A DNA stretch of 5,457 nucleotides. It comes from Clostridiales bacterium. Lineage in GTDB: Bacteria; Bacillota; Clostridia; Oscillospirales; Oscillospiraceae. The stretch covers positions 1-5,457 of the forward strand of contig JAJQFX010000158.1 of NCBI GenBank assembly GCA_021200895.1, given 5' to 3'. Numbering within the stretch: the stretch's first letter is position 1; each line of letters begins with the position of its first letter. Shown piece by piece: positions 1 through 5,307 of the stretch. Below the pieces are notes generated by a model. That model was not told the origin of the DNA. It did no database searches and worked only from the letters and a program-made list of their open reading frames with translations. The position numbers and the translations under genes were made by a program.

Positions 1-156
1 GGTGTGCTTGGCCAGGCCGGTGTAAGAACTCTGCATCACACCGTTCTTCACATAGTACCAGGAACCGGAGGTGTGCTTCACCAGGCCGGTGAAGGAGGTC
101 TGCACAGCGCCATCGATGTAATAGTACCAGGTGCCATCGGAGGCTTTGTTCAAACC
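1..156 (-). repeat. Cell-wall-binding (choline-binding-like) repeats, 69-bp units
   Basis: Two full units, residues 572-594 and 595-617, and the start of a third at the window edge. The shared pattern is GL-x-K-x(4)-G-x-WYY-x(3)-G-x-(V/M)-Q-(T/S)-S-(F/Y)-T. Aromatic residues (W581, Y582, Y583; W604, Y605, Y606) and the Gly pattern fit CW_binding/choline-binding repeats, which attach proteins non-covalently to wall polymers in other Firmicutes. The ligand here is unknown. More units probably follow outside the window. Confidence 0.8.
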
Positions 157-1869
157 GTTCAGGACGCTGGGGCCTGTGCTGTTATAATGGATGGTGGCGT
201 TCAGCAACAGTCCATTGCTCTCTTCCTCCTCTTCTACTCCGGTGTTGATGGTGATTGCATTCCAGTCATCCTCAGACCCCGCATAGTAGACATCCGCCAG
301 GGCGGTGGAGTCAAATGCCCCGTATTCAACCATGGTCACGCTGGAGGGAATGGTCACGCTGGACAAGTTCGAGCAGCAATAGAACGCGTAGCAATCAATG
401 GTGGTGACGCTGTCGCCAATCGTCACACTGGTCAGGCTGGTGCAATCCTCAAACGCGGCATAGCCAATGGTGATAACGCCGCTGCCGAAGGTCACGTTAG
501 TCAGGCTCGTGCAGCCACGGAATGTTTCAAAGTCGAGGGTGGTGACGCTACCTGGAATCGTCACATTGTTCAAGCTCGTACAGCCGCAGAACGCCCTCAT
601 GCCAATGCTGGTAACGCTGTCCGGAATCGTCACGCTGGTCAGGCTCGTGCATTCATTGAACGCATAGTTACCAATGGAGGTGACGCTACCAGGAATTGCC
701 ACGCTGGTCAGGCCCGTGCATTCATTGAACGCATAGTTACCAATGGAGGTGGTGCCGCTGCCAATTGTTACGCTGGTCAGGCCCGTGCATCCATTGAACG
801 CATAGTTACCAATGGAGGTGACGTTGTCCGGAATGATCACGCTGGTCAGGCTCGTGCAATTCCAGAACGCATAGTCACCAATGGAGGTGACGCTGTCGCC
901 AATCGTCACGCTGGTCAGACTATAGCAGACGTAGAACGCATATGCGCCGATAGAGGTGACGCTGTCCGGGATGGTCACGCTGGTCAGGCTGGTGCAATAG
1001 AAGAATGCTCTTTCGCCGATGGAGATGACACTGTCCGGGATAGTCACACTGGTCATGTTCGCGCACTGATGGAACGCATAGTCACTAATGGAGGTGACGC
1101 CGTCCGGGATGGTCACGCTAGTCAAACTGAGGCAGAAGTAAAATGCGTATGCATCGATGGAAACGACCCCGTCCGGGATAACATATGCTCCTGTTTTACC
1201 GGCTGGACAGCAAACCAGTTCTGTTTGCGCCTTGTTGAAAAGCACACCATCCAAAGAGGAATAAACGGTATTCCCCGTGTTCACTGTGATGCTGGTCAGG
1301 CTAGAGCAGTAGACAAATGCAAGTTCCTCAATGGAGGTAACGCTGCTCGGGATGGTCACACTGGTCAGGTTCGAGCAGTCGCCAAACGCCCAGTTCTCAA
1401 TAGAGGTGACGCCATCTCCTATCACGACGGTTTCAACGTTGTCCCAATCATAAAAAACAGAATCAACAAGCGCACCGCTGCCGCTGATAGTTAAGGTGCC
1501 GGCATCATCCAGCGTATAGGTCAAATTGCTGCCGCAGGAGCCGCTTGCCACGGTGCTGGCCGTGGCAATGCCGTCCTCCGACGCTACGCTGATGCCATCC
1601 TCGGCGGCCTCTTCCTCAGGCTCGGCCTCGGATTCCTCCTCGGCGACCTCCTCCTCAGGCTTGGCCTCGGATTCTTCCTCGGCGGCCTCCTCCTCAGGCT
1701 CGGCTTCGGATTCCTCCTCGGCGGATTCCTCCTCCGATTCTGCCTCGGCGCTTGCGGAGACCTCCGCGTCCGCCTCCGGCTCCACCGCCCACGCCGTCAA
1801 GGATAGCAGGGAGAGGCTCATGGCCAGCGCCAGCAGCAGGGAGGTCAGCCGTTTGCACGTTTGCTTCAT
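1..1869 (-). CDS. Secreted BspA-like leucine-rich-repeat surface protein with wall-binding repeats (partial, 3' end missing)
   Basis: This frame starts at ATG 1869-1867 and stays open for 623 codons to the left edge, so the C-terminus is missing. A ribosome site GGAGGGA (1876-1882) lies 6 bases upstream. Residues 1-28 form a Sec signal peptide: basic start (K2, K6, R7), Leu/Ala-rich core, AWA cleavage site. Residues about 30-91 are an acidic Glu/Ala/Ser linker with a 13-residue tandem repeat. Residues 110-133 match the SGSCGSNLTYTLDD...GTLTISGSG module that often precedes BspA LRRs. Residues 144-523 are BspA/LRR_5 repeats of 23 residues (LTSVTIPDSVTSIG.YAF..C), with an island at about 195-235. 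From residue 572 the WYY-containing 23-residue repeats resemble choline-binding/cell-wall-binding repeats. The protein is probably exported and wall-attached; adhesion or host-protein binding is known for some family members and is only inferred here. Third-position AT content looks higher than in ispDF. Confidence 0.93.
   Translation of the reverse strand, partial: MKQTCKRLTSLLLALAMSLSLLSLTAWAVEPEADAEVSASAEAESEEESAEEESEAEPEEEAAEEESEAKPEEEVAEEESEAEPEEEAAEDGISVASEDGIATASTVASGSCGSNLTYTLDDAGTLTISGSGALVDSVFYDWDNVETVVIGDGVTSIENWAFGDCSNLTSVTIPSSVTSIEELAFVYCSSLTSITVNTGNTVYSSLDGVLFNKAQTELVCCPAGKTGAYVIPDGVVSIDAYAFYFCLSLTSVTIPDGVTSISDYAFHQCANMTSVTIPDSVISIGERAFFYCTSLTSVTIPDSVTSIGAYAFYVCYSLTSVTIGDSVTSIGDYAFWNCTSLTSVIIPDNVTSIGNYAFNGCTGLTSVTIGSGTTSIGNYAFNECTGLTSVAIPGSVTSIGNYAFNECTSLTSVTIPDSVTSIGMRAFCGCTSLNNVTIPGSVTTLDFETFRGCTSLTNVTFGSGVITIGYAAFEDCTSLTSVTIGDSVTTIDCYAFYCCSNLSSVTIPSSVTMVEYGAFDSTALADVYYAGSEDDWNAITINTGVEEEEESNGLLLNATIHYNSTGPSVLNGLNKASDGTWYYYIDGAVQTSFTGLVKHTSGSWYYVKNGVMQSSYTGLAKHT
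301..1440 (-). repeat. Tandem 69-bp units encoding BspA-type leucine-rich repeats
   Basis: About 15 in-frame units of 23 codons encode residues 144-523. The consensus is LTSVTIPDSVTSIG-x-YAF-x-x-C. One irregular unit (residues 190-247) carries the island common in BspA proteins. Three neighbouring units are nearly identical at DNA level: the block starting ATTGAACGCATAGTTACC on the plus strand recurs at 655, 724 and 793, exactly 69 bases apart, which points to recent duplication or gene conversion. The repeat length being a multiple of three also keeps the opposite strand open over long distances. Confidence 0.92.
1600..1716 (-). repeat. Three 39-bp tandem repeats encoding an acidic linker
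   Basis: Residues 52-90 consist of three 13-residue copies of EESEA(E/K)PEEE(A/V)AE, preceded by degenerate Glu/Ser/Ala sequence from about residue 42. The segment lies between the signal peptide and the folded domains, where it would make a flexible, strongly negative stalk. The near-identical units are likely to vary in number by slippage or recombination. Confidence 0.9.
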
Positions 1870-1922
1870 AAATAATCCCTCCAAACTTAATATTGACTGA
1901 ATTGAATATCAGCCCATAAAAA

Positions 1923-1951
1923 AGTATATCATAAGCGAAAAAGAATAGCAA
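1923..1951 (-). promoter_or_regulatory. Sigma-A-type promoter for the LRR surface protein gene
   Basis: Read on the minus strand, a -35 box TTGCTA (1946-1951; 4 of 6 consensus) is followed by a 17-base spacer and a -10 box TATACT (1923-1928; 5 of 6). Transcription would start near 1916, giving a leader of about 47 bases before the ATG at 1869. The region is AT-rich relative to the rest of the window. Assigned by inspection only. Confidence 0.65.
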
Positions 1952-1990
1952 GCACAATTCATTGCGTTTCGTGTTCCTGTAAAAATCGCC

Positions 1991-2019
1991 TTGTCAAAGG
2001 CCGAAGAAGCTGGTATACT
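1991..2019 (+). promoter_or_regulatory. Sigma-A-type promoter for ispD-ispF
   Basis: A -35 box TTGTCA (1991-1996; 5 of 6 consensus), an exact 17-base spacer and a -10 box TATACT (2014-2019; 5 of 6). The start point would be near 2026, leaving a leader of about 55 bases before ispD. It is divergent from the surface-protein promoter, with about 40 bases between the two -35 boxes. Confidence 0.72.
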
Positions 2020-2034
2020 GGACATAAAAGGATA

Positions 2035-2053
2035 CCCTGTCGGCGGCACAGGG
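2035..2053 (+). other. Small hairpin in the ispD leader
   Basis: Perfect 6-bp arms CCCTGT (2035-2040) and ACAGGG (2048-2053) around a 7-base loop lie inside the predicted leader, about 18 bases before the GGGGAG ribosome site (2072-2077). There is no T-tract, so it is not a terminator. It could stabilise the mRNA 5' end; no regulatory role can be shown. Confidence 0.4.
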
Positions 2054-2080
2054 CGATGATAAAGAAAGGTTGGGGAGCGT

Positions 2081-2815
2081 ATGGCAGACTTTTTTTCCTG
2101 GCTGAAACGCAAGGCGAACAAGGAACGGCCCTATTGCGCCGCAGTGGTGCCTGCGGCGGGCAGCGCCCACCGCATGGAGGGCGTGGATAAGGTTTTGGCG
2201 GAGCTGGGCGGCGTCCCGGTCATTGTCCGGGCGCTGTCGGCGCTGAACGACTGCGAGCTGATCGACGAAATCATCGTCGTCACCCGGGAGGATTTGATCG
2301 TCCCCATCAGCGGCCTGGTCAGGCAGCACGGCCTGAACAAGGTGAAAACGGTGGTGAAGGGGGGCGAGACCAGGGCGGAGTCTGTCCGGCTGGGGCTGGC
2401 CGAGGTGTCCAAAGAGGCGGACCTGGCGGCCATCCACGACGGGGCGCGGCCCTTCGTGAGCCGTGAGCTGCTGGAGGAGGTCATTCAGGCGGCGGAGCGG
2501 AACCACGCCGCCGCCCCGGCCATTCCGGTGGTGGACACGGTGAAGGTGGCCCATGACGGCCTGGTGGACAGCACTCCTGACCGGGAGACGCTGTTCGCGG
2601 TGCAGACCCCCCAGGTCTTTGAATACGGGCTCATCACCGGCGCATTGGAACGGGCGATTCGGGAAAAGATACCCCTGACGGACGACTGCTCCGCTGTGGA
2701 GGCCATGGGCATGAAGGTCACGCTGACCACCGGCAGCCGGGAGAATATCAAAATCACCACGCCCATGGATTTGGCGATAGAGGAGGCAATTTTGCAATGG
2801 CGGCAACAGGATTGA
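2081..2815 (+). CDS. ispD: 2-C-methyl-D-erythritol 4-phosphate cytidylyltransferase (IspD)
   Basis: Cytosolic third enzyme of the MEP isoprenoid pathway: it joins CTP and methylerythritol 4-phosphate into CDP-ME and pyrophosphate. The 244 residues contain the family landmarks in order: nucleotide-binding loop PAAGSAHRM (24-32) with R31 and K37, HDGARPF (119-125) with D120, PVVDTVK (149-155) with T153, R168 followed by LFAVQTPQVF (171-180), TDDCSAVEAMG (200-210), and NIKITTPMDL (222-231) with K224. By recall of E. coli IspD these match R20, K27, D106, T140, R157 and K213. The ATG at 2081 is preceded by GGGGAG (2072-2077). About 10 extra N-terminal residues (FFSWLKRK...) precede the core relative to E. 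coli. The usual Gly in the loop is Ala (A29). Transcribed with ispF, which it overlaps by 19 bases. Confidence 0.96.
   Translation: MADFFSWLKRKANKERPYCAAVVPAAGSAHRMEGVDKVLAELGGVPVIVRALSALNDCELIDEIIVVTREDLIVPISGLVRQHGLNKVKTVVKGGETRAESVRLGLAEVSKEADLAAIHDGARPFVSRELLEEVIQAAERNHAAAPAIPVVDTVKVAHDGLVDSTPDRETLFAVQTPQVFEYGLITGALERAIREKIPLTDDCSAVEAMGMKVTLTTGSRENIKITTPMDLAIEEAILQWRQQD
2781..2786 (+). promoter_or_regulatory. Ribosome binding site of ispF inside ispD
   Basis: A perfect AGGAGG inside the last ispD codons lies 10 bases before ATG 2797. It favours this ATG over the in-frame TTG at 2812, which overlaps the ispD stop as TTGA and would give a start closer to the E. coli IspF N-terminus. Confidence 0.75.
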
Positions 2816-3294
2816 GAATCGGCCAGGGCTATGACGTACATAGGCTGGTGGAGGGCCGCAGGCTGATATTAGGCGGCGTGGACATCCCCTGGGAGAAGGG
2901 CCTGCTGGGCCACTCCGACGCCGACGTGCTGATTCACGCCATCATGGACGCCCTGCTGGGGGCCGCCGGACTGGGGGACATCGGCAAGGCCTTCCCGGAC
3001 AATGACCCCGCCCTGGAGAACATCTCCAGCGTGGTGCTGCTGGACAGGACGATGGCGCTGCTGGAGGATGCCGGGTACCAGGTGGTCAACGTGGATGCCA
3101 CCATCGTGGCCCAGCGCCCCAAGCTGGCCCCCTACCTCCCCGCCATGCGGGCGCTGCTGGCCCGGCACATGGAGGTGGATGAAGGCCGCGTCAACATCAA
3201 GGCCACCACGGAGGAGCATCTGGGCTTCACCGGGGACGGCTCCGGCATGGCGGCCCAGGCCGTAGCCCTGCTGGAACCGGCGTCTAACCACTGA
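2797..3294 (+). CDS. ispF: 2-C-methyl-D-erythritol 2,4-cyclodiphosphate synthase (IspF)
   Basis: Fifth enzyme of the MEP pathway: it cyclises CDP-ME 2-phosphate to ME-cyclodiphosphate with release of CMP. The family normally works as a trimer with metal sites. The 165 residues span the whole family. Visible motifs are GYDVHR (11-16) with metal ligands D13 and H15, LGHSDADV (37-44) with H39, third metal ligand H47, GDIGKAFPD (60-68), ATIVAQRPKL (101-110), and the signature NIKATTEEHLGFTG (133-146). The start overlaps the end of ispD, so translation is probably coupled. The ispE kinase between the two reactions is not in the window. The last codons and stop coincide with a CTAACCACT block complementary to the downstream repeat tract, so the extreme C-terminus may be repeat-derived. 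All catalytic residues are present. Confidence 0.97.
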   Translation: MAATGLRIGQGYDVHRLVEGRRLILGGVDIPWEKGLLGHSDADVLIHAIMDALLGAAGLGDIGKAFPDNDPALENISSVVLLDRTMALLEDAGYQVVNVDATIVAQRPKLAPYLPAMRALLARHMEVDEGRVNIKATTEEHLGFTGDGSGMAAQAVALLEPASNH

Positions 3295-3298
3295 CAGG

Positions 3299-3340
3299 GG
3301 CTGGTGGTTAGCGGCTAGTGGCTAGTGGTTAGTGGCGTTA
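3299..3340 (+). repeat. Degenerate heptamer tract G(C/T)TAGTG
   Basis: Right after ispF the sequence runs through the in-register 7-mers GCTAGTG (3314-3320), GCTAGTG (3321-3327) and GTTAGTG (3328-3334), flanked by the related GGTGGTTAGC and GCGTTAG. An inverse copy of the motif, CTAACCAC, ends ispF (3284-3291) and can pair with GTGGTTAG (3304-3311). It belongs to a simple intergenic repeat class; no coding role is seen. Confidence 0.7.
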
Positions 3341-3400
3341 GCCGGTGGAGGGATGCAATCGGAATCTCCTTAAATAAGGGCAGCAGAGGGCAACCGGCTT

Positions 3401-3542
3401 GCGCCTTGTCCCTCAATCAGAGGCTTCCCAGGCAACAGACGATATAACTTGATACGCACCAAAGCTGCCGCCCATGGCGGCTGGAAACGATTGACGCCCG
3501 TTCCGCTGAAGCGGAGCGCGGCGTCAATTTTGCTGTCCTTTG
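3401..3542 (+). repeat. Structured dispersed repeat, copy A (about 142 bp)
   Basis: Shares long blocks with the inverted sequence at 5308-5454. Read on the plus strand it has: GCGCCTTGTC; stem CCTC/GAGG (3411-3414, 3420-3423); a conserved single-stranded block CAGGCAACAGACGAT.T.ACTTGATAC; invariant stem GCCGCC-CAT-GGCGGC (3467-3481); a conserved CTGG.AACGATTG-type joint; a long hairpin (3490-3528); then TTTTG and CCTTTG. The first stem and the long hairpin differ from copy B in sequence but keep pairing. I do not recognise it as a named RNA family. The plus orientation was chosen because it puts the T-tract at the 3' end. Confidence 0.85.
3490..3531 (+). terminator. Probable rho-independent terminator after ispD-ispF (part of repeat copy A)
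   Basis: Arms ATTGACGCC (3490-3498) and GGCGTCAAT (3520-3528) enclose a further stem, C3499-C3506 with G3511-G3518, closing on a TGAA loop. Only C3519 is bulged. The hairpin is followed by TTTT (3528-3531). It lies about 195 bases after the ispF stop and could end the ispDF transcript. The T-run is short, so efficiency may be modest. Confidence 0.55.
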
Positions 3543-3658
3543 ATTATTGAACCGGACTTCACGCTCTGCTAACCACCAGCCACTAACACCCCACGTCCCC
3601 GTCGAATTTTCCCCCTTTTTGACGCACCCTGTCTCTCCCCGGCGCATAGAGTGTATCG

Positions 3659-3673
3659 GGCGAATCCTTCGCC
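3659..3673 (+). promoter_or_regulatory. Hairpin abutting the ribosome site of the carrier gene
   Basis: Perfect 6-bp arms GGCGAA (3659-3664) and TTCGCC (3668-3673) with loop TCC end two bases before the ribosome site AAAGGAG (3676-3682). It may shape access to that site or stabilise the mRNA. Only a weak promoter candidate is seen upstream: TTGACG at 3619-3624 without a well-spaced -10 box. So how this unit is transcribed remains unclear. Confidence 0.4.
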
Positions 3674-3691
3674 GGAAAGGAGAGAATCAGG

Positions 3692-3946
3692 GTGTTTTAC
3701 TATTTGATCGTCTGCCGTTCCCTGACCCAGGCTCAGCAGAGGCTGGCTGCGTTGGAGCGGTCAGGGCTGACGGCCCACCTGTTACGCACCCCGAAGGAGT
3801 TGGCGGAGCGTGGCTGCGGCTATTCCGTCAAAATTGCGGAGCGGAATTTGAAGGGGGCGCTGGTGGCCCTGCATCGGGCGGAGCTGTCCCCCACCCGCCT
3901 CTACCGCATCGCGGGGGACGGCAGCTATCGGGAGGTCGCGCTGTGA
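3692..3946 (+). CDS. DUF3343 / putative Se/S carrier-like small protein
   Basis: An 84-residue soluble protein starting at GTG 3692, with AAAGGAG (3676-3682) nine bases upstream. It fits the DUF3343 (Se/S carrier-like) family from end to end: beta strand FYYLIVCRS (2-10), helix with Q/A/L pattern (12-24), L.RTPKEL (30-37), then a GCGYSVKI motif (41-48) whose C42 lies at the conserved CG position proposed to carry sulfur or selenium, and a C-terminal helix plus YRI strand. Its stop codon overlaps the start of the cysteine desulfurase gene, which would be the natural sulfur or selenium donor. The carrier role is inferred from family naming and context, not proven. No membrane segment or signal peptide is seen. 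Confidence 0.85.
   Translation: MFYYLIVCRSLTQAQQRLAALERSGLTAHLLRTPKELAERGCGYSVKIAERNLKGALVALHRAELSPTRLYRIAGDGSYREVAL
3931..3936 (+). promoter_or_regulatory. Ribosome binding site that fixes the desulfurase start
   Basis: GGAGGT within the last codons of the carrier gene lies 6 bases before GTG 3943-3945. That GTG shares bases with the carrier stop TGA (GTGA overlap, 3943-3946). This supports a GTG start and translational coupling, rather than the much longer frame that stays open upstream to 3547. Confidence 0.85.
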
Positions 3947-5067
3947 TTTATCTGGACAGCGCGGCCACCACGCTGCAAAAGCCGCCCGCCGTGCTGCGGA
4001 GCGTCCTGTACCACGGCCAGCGGGCGGCGAATCCGGGGCGGGGCGGCTACGCTCAGGCCTTCTACGCCAGCCGGGTGGTGTACCGGTGCCGCACCCAGGC
4101 CGCCCGGCTGTTTGACGCGGTGGACGAGGGCCATGTGGTGATGACCTCCAACGCCACCCACGGGCTGAACATCGCCATCCGCTCCCTGGTGAAGCCGGGG
4201 GATACGGTGGTCGTCAGCGGCTACGAGCATAACGCTGTGACCCGGACGCTGGCGGCCATCCCGGAGGTGACGGTGCGGGTGGCCTCCGGGCCGCTGTTTG
4301 CGCCCCAGGCATTGCTGGACGCCTTCCGGCGGCAACTGCCGGGGGCGGACGCCGCCGTCTGCACCCATGTGTCCAACGTGTTCGGGTATATTCTGCCCAT
4401 CGGGGAAATCGCGGCCCTGTGCCGCCGGTATGGTGTCCCTCTGGTGGTGGACGCCTCCCAGTCTGCGGGGACGCTGCCGGTGGAGACGGAGAGCTGGGGG
4501 GCGCAGTATGTGGCCATGCCGGGCCACAAGGGGCTGTACGGCCCTCAGGGGACGGGCCTCCTCATCTGCGGCAAAGACGCCAGCCCCCAGCCGGTACTTT
4601 ACGGTGGGACGGGCAGCGAATCCCAAAACCAGGCCATGCCGGACTTCCTCCCAGACCGGCTGGAGGCGGGGACCCAGAATGTGTGCGGCATCGCCGGGCT
4701 GAACGAGGGGCTGCGCTTTGTCCGGGAGCGAGGGACGGCGGCCATCGCCGCCCACGAGCAGCGTCTGACCCGCCTCCTGGCCCGGCTCCTCCGGGAGCGC
4801 TGCGGGGAGCGGGTGACGGTATTCGCCGGAGAGGAGCAGAGCGGCGTCCTGTCCTTCCGGCCCAACGGGGCGGACTGCGAAGCCTTTGCCGCAGCGCTGG
4901 CGAACCGGGGCTTCGCGGTGCGGGCGGGGCTCCACTGTGCGCCGCTGGCCCACCAGACCGCCGGGACGCTGGAGACCGGCACCGTCCGGGCCAGCTTCTC
5001 CGCCTTCAACCGGGAGGAGGAAGTGCGGGCCTTTGCCGATGCAGTCTGTGGGGAATTGAAAAAGTAA
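3943..5067 (+). CDS. Cysteine desulfurase family protein (class V aminotransferase, EF2568-like)
   Basis: A PLP enzyme of 374 residues, normal length for the family. It removes sulfur from cysteine (or selenium from selenocysteine), leaving alanine and an enzyme persulfide. Motifs in order: N-terminal YLDSAATT (3-10), R33-GGY, TSNATHGLN (68-76), YEHNA (94-98) with PLP-stacking H96, HVSNVFG (142-148), VDASQSAG (169-176) with D170 and Q173, the PLP-lysine motif PGHKGLYGPQGTG (193-205) with K196, GGTGSES (221-227), LEAGTQN (240-246), and RAGLHCAPLAH (327-337) with persulfide C332, then VRASF (348-352). The GLHCAPLAH form resembles the TIGR01977/EF2568 subgroup rather than SufS or IscS. Some members of that subgroup sit in selenium-dependent hydroxylase loci. 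Coupled to the carrier-like gene upstream. No clear plus-strand terminator follows. Confidence 0.93.
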   Translation: MIYLDSAATTLQKPPAVLRSVLYHGQRAANPGRGGYAQAFYASRVVYRCRTQAARLFDAVDEGHVVMTSNATHGLNIAIRSLVKPGDTVVVSGYEHNAVTRTLAAIPEVTVRVASGPLFAPQALLDAFRRQLPGADAAVCTHVSNVFGYILPIGEIAALCRRYGVPLVVDASQSAGTLPVETESWGAQYVAMPGHKGLYGPQGTGLLICGKDASPQPVLYGGTGSESQNQAMPDFLPDRLEAGTQNVCGIAGLNEGLRFVRERGTAAIAAHEQRLTRLLARLLRERCGERVTVFAGEEQSGVLSFRPNGADCEAFAAALANRGFAVRAGLHCAPLAHQTAGTLETGTVRASFSAFNREEEVRAFADAVCGELKK

Positions 5068-5111
5068 CACGGAAATCAATTTTGAAATCCATTTCACATA
5101 GAAACCCCTCC

Positions 5112-5233
5112 ACCGGCTGTCGCCGGTTCCCTTCCGCCGTCAAGCGGCATTTCCGGCGCTTTGCGCCTCCCTACCCTTTCAGGGGCGGCAAGAAGTTGTT
5201 GGAATCACTACGTCAATGGCTCCCCCTGAAAGG
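5112..5233. repeat. Cluster of small palindromes in the gene-free 3' region
   Basis: After the desulfurase stop come three short hairpins: ACCGGC-TGTC-GCCGGT (5112-5127), GCCG-TCAAG-CGGC (5136-5148) and GGCGC-TTT-GCGCC (5155-5167). An 11-bp inverted repeat follows: CCTTTCAGGGG (5175-5185) and CCCCTGAAAGG (5223-5233). None has a T-tract. The composition resembles GC-rich palindromic intergenic repeats that I recall being common in gut Clostridia, but membership is from memory only. No gene is supported between 5068 and 5457. Confidence 0.6.
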
Positions 5234-5307
5234 CAATGTCATCAACTTTAAGAAACTTATCCTGGAGTGAAGGGAATAACGCAGCCGTACAGTCAGATTT
5301 CGTCGAC

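Larger units (their letters stand above)
3299..3581. repeat. 14-bp inverted repeat flanking the ispF-carrier intergenic region
   Basis: GGCTGGTGGTTAGC at 3299-3312 is matched perfectly by its reverse complement GCTAACCACCAGCC at 3568-3581. The right side continues CACTAACAC, again complementary to the GTTAGTG heptamers on the left. The arms enclose about 255 bases, including the structured element copy A. This could be terminal inverted repeats of a small non-autonomous element, or two insertions of the same simple repeat. No target-site duplication was identified. Confidence 0.6.

Noticed and set aside
4..1494. A 496-codon open frame on the plus strand opposite the LRR gene
   Set aside because: It is the complement of the 69-bp LRR repeats, so its own 23-residue periodicity is a shadow. 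The minus-strand frame has a signal peptide, ribosome site, promoter and recognisable BspA and wall-binding repeats.
1994..2806. 270-codon open frame on the minus strand opposite ispD
   Set aside because: Antisense shadow of a clearly recognised IspD with conserved motifs; no family features in the translation.
3401..3542. tRNA, riboswitch of known class or T-box
   Set aside because: I could not find a cloverleaf, a T-box motif or any aptamer core I recognise. The element lies downstream of ispF and its twin is in the opposite orientation after the desulfurase, which does not fit control of one adjacent gene.
3299..3581. CRISPR-like array in the heptamer tract or flanking arms
   Set aside because: The units are 7 bases with no spacers, and the arms are inverted, not direct, repeats. 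No cas genes are present.
3547..3942. N-terminal extension of the desulfurase frame up to 3547 (506 codons in total)
   Set aside because: The extra 132 codons run through the repeat arm and the carrier gene in another frame and show no family similarity. GTG 3943 has GGAGGT at good spacing and gives the normal N-terminus YLDSAATT.
4419..5270. 283-codon open frame overlapping the desulfurase on the same strand
   Set aside because: A Gly/Arg/Pro-rich translation typical of a shifted frame in GC-rich coding DNA. The desulfurase frame has all catalytic motifs throughout.
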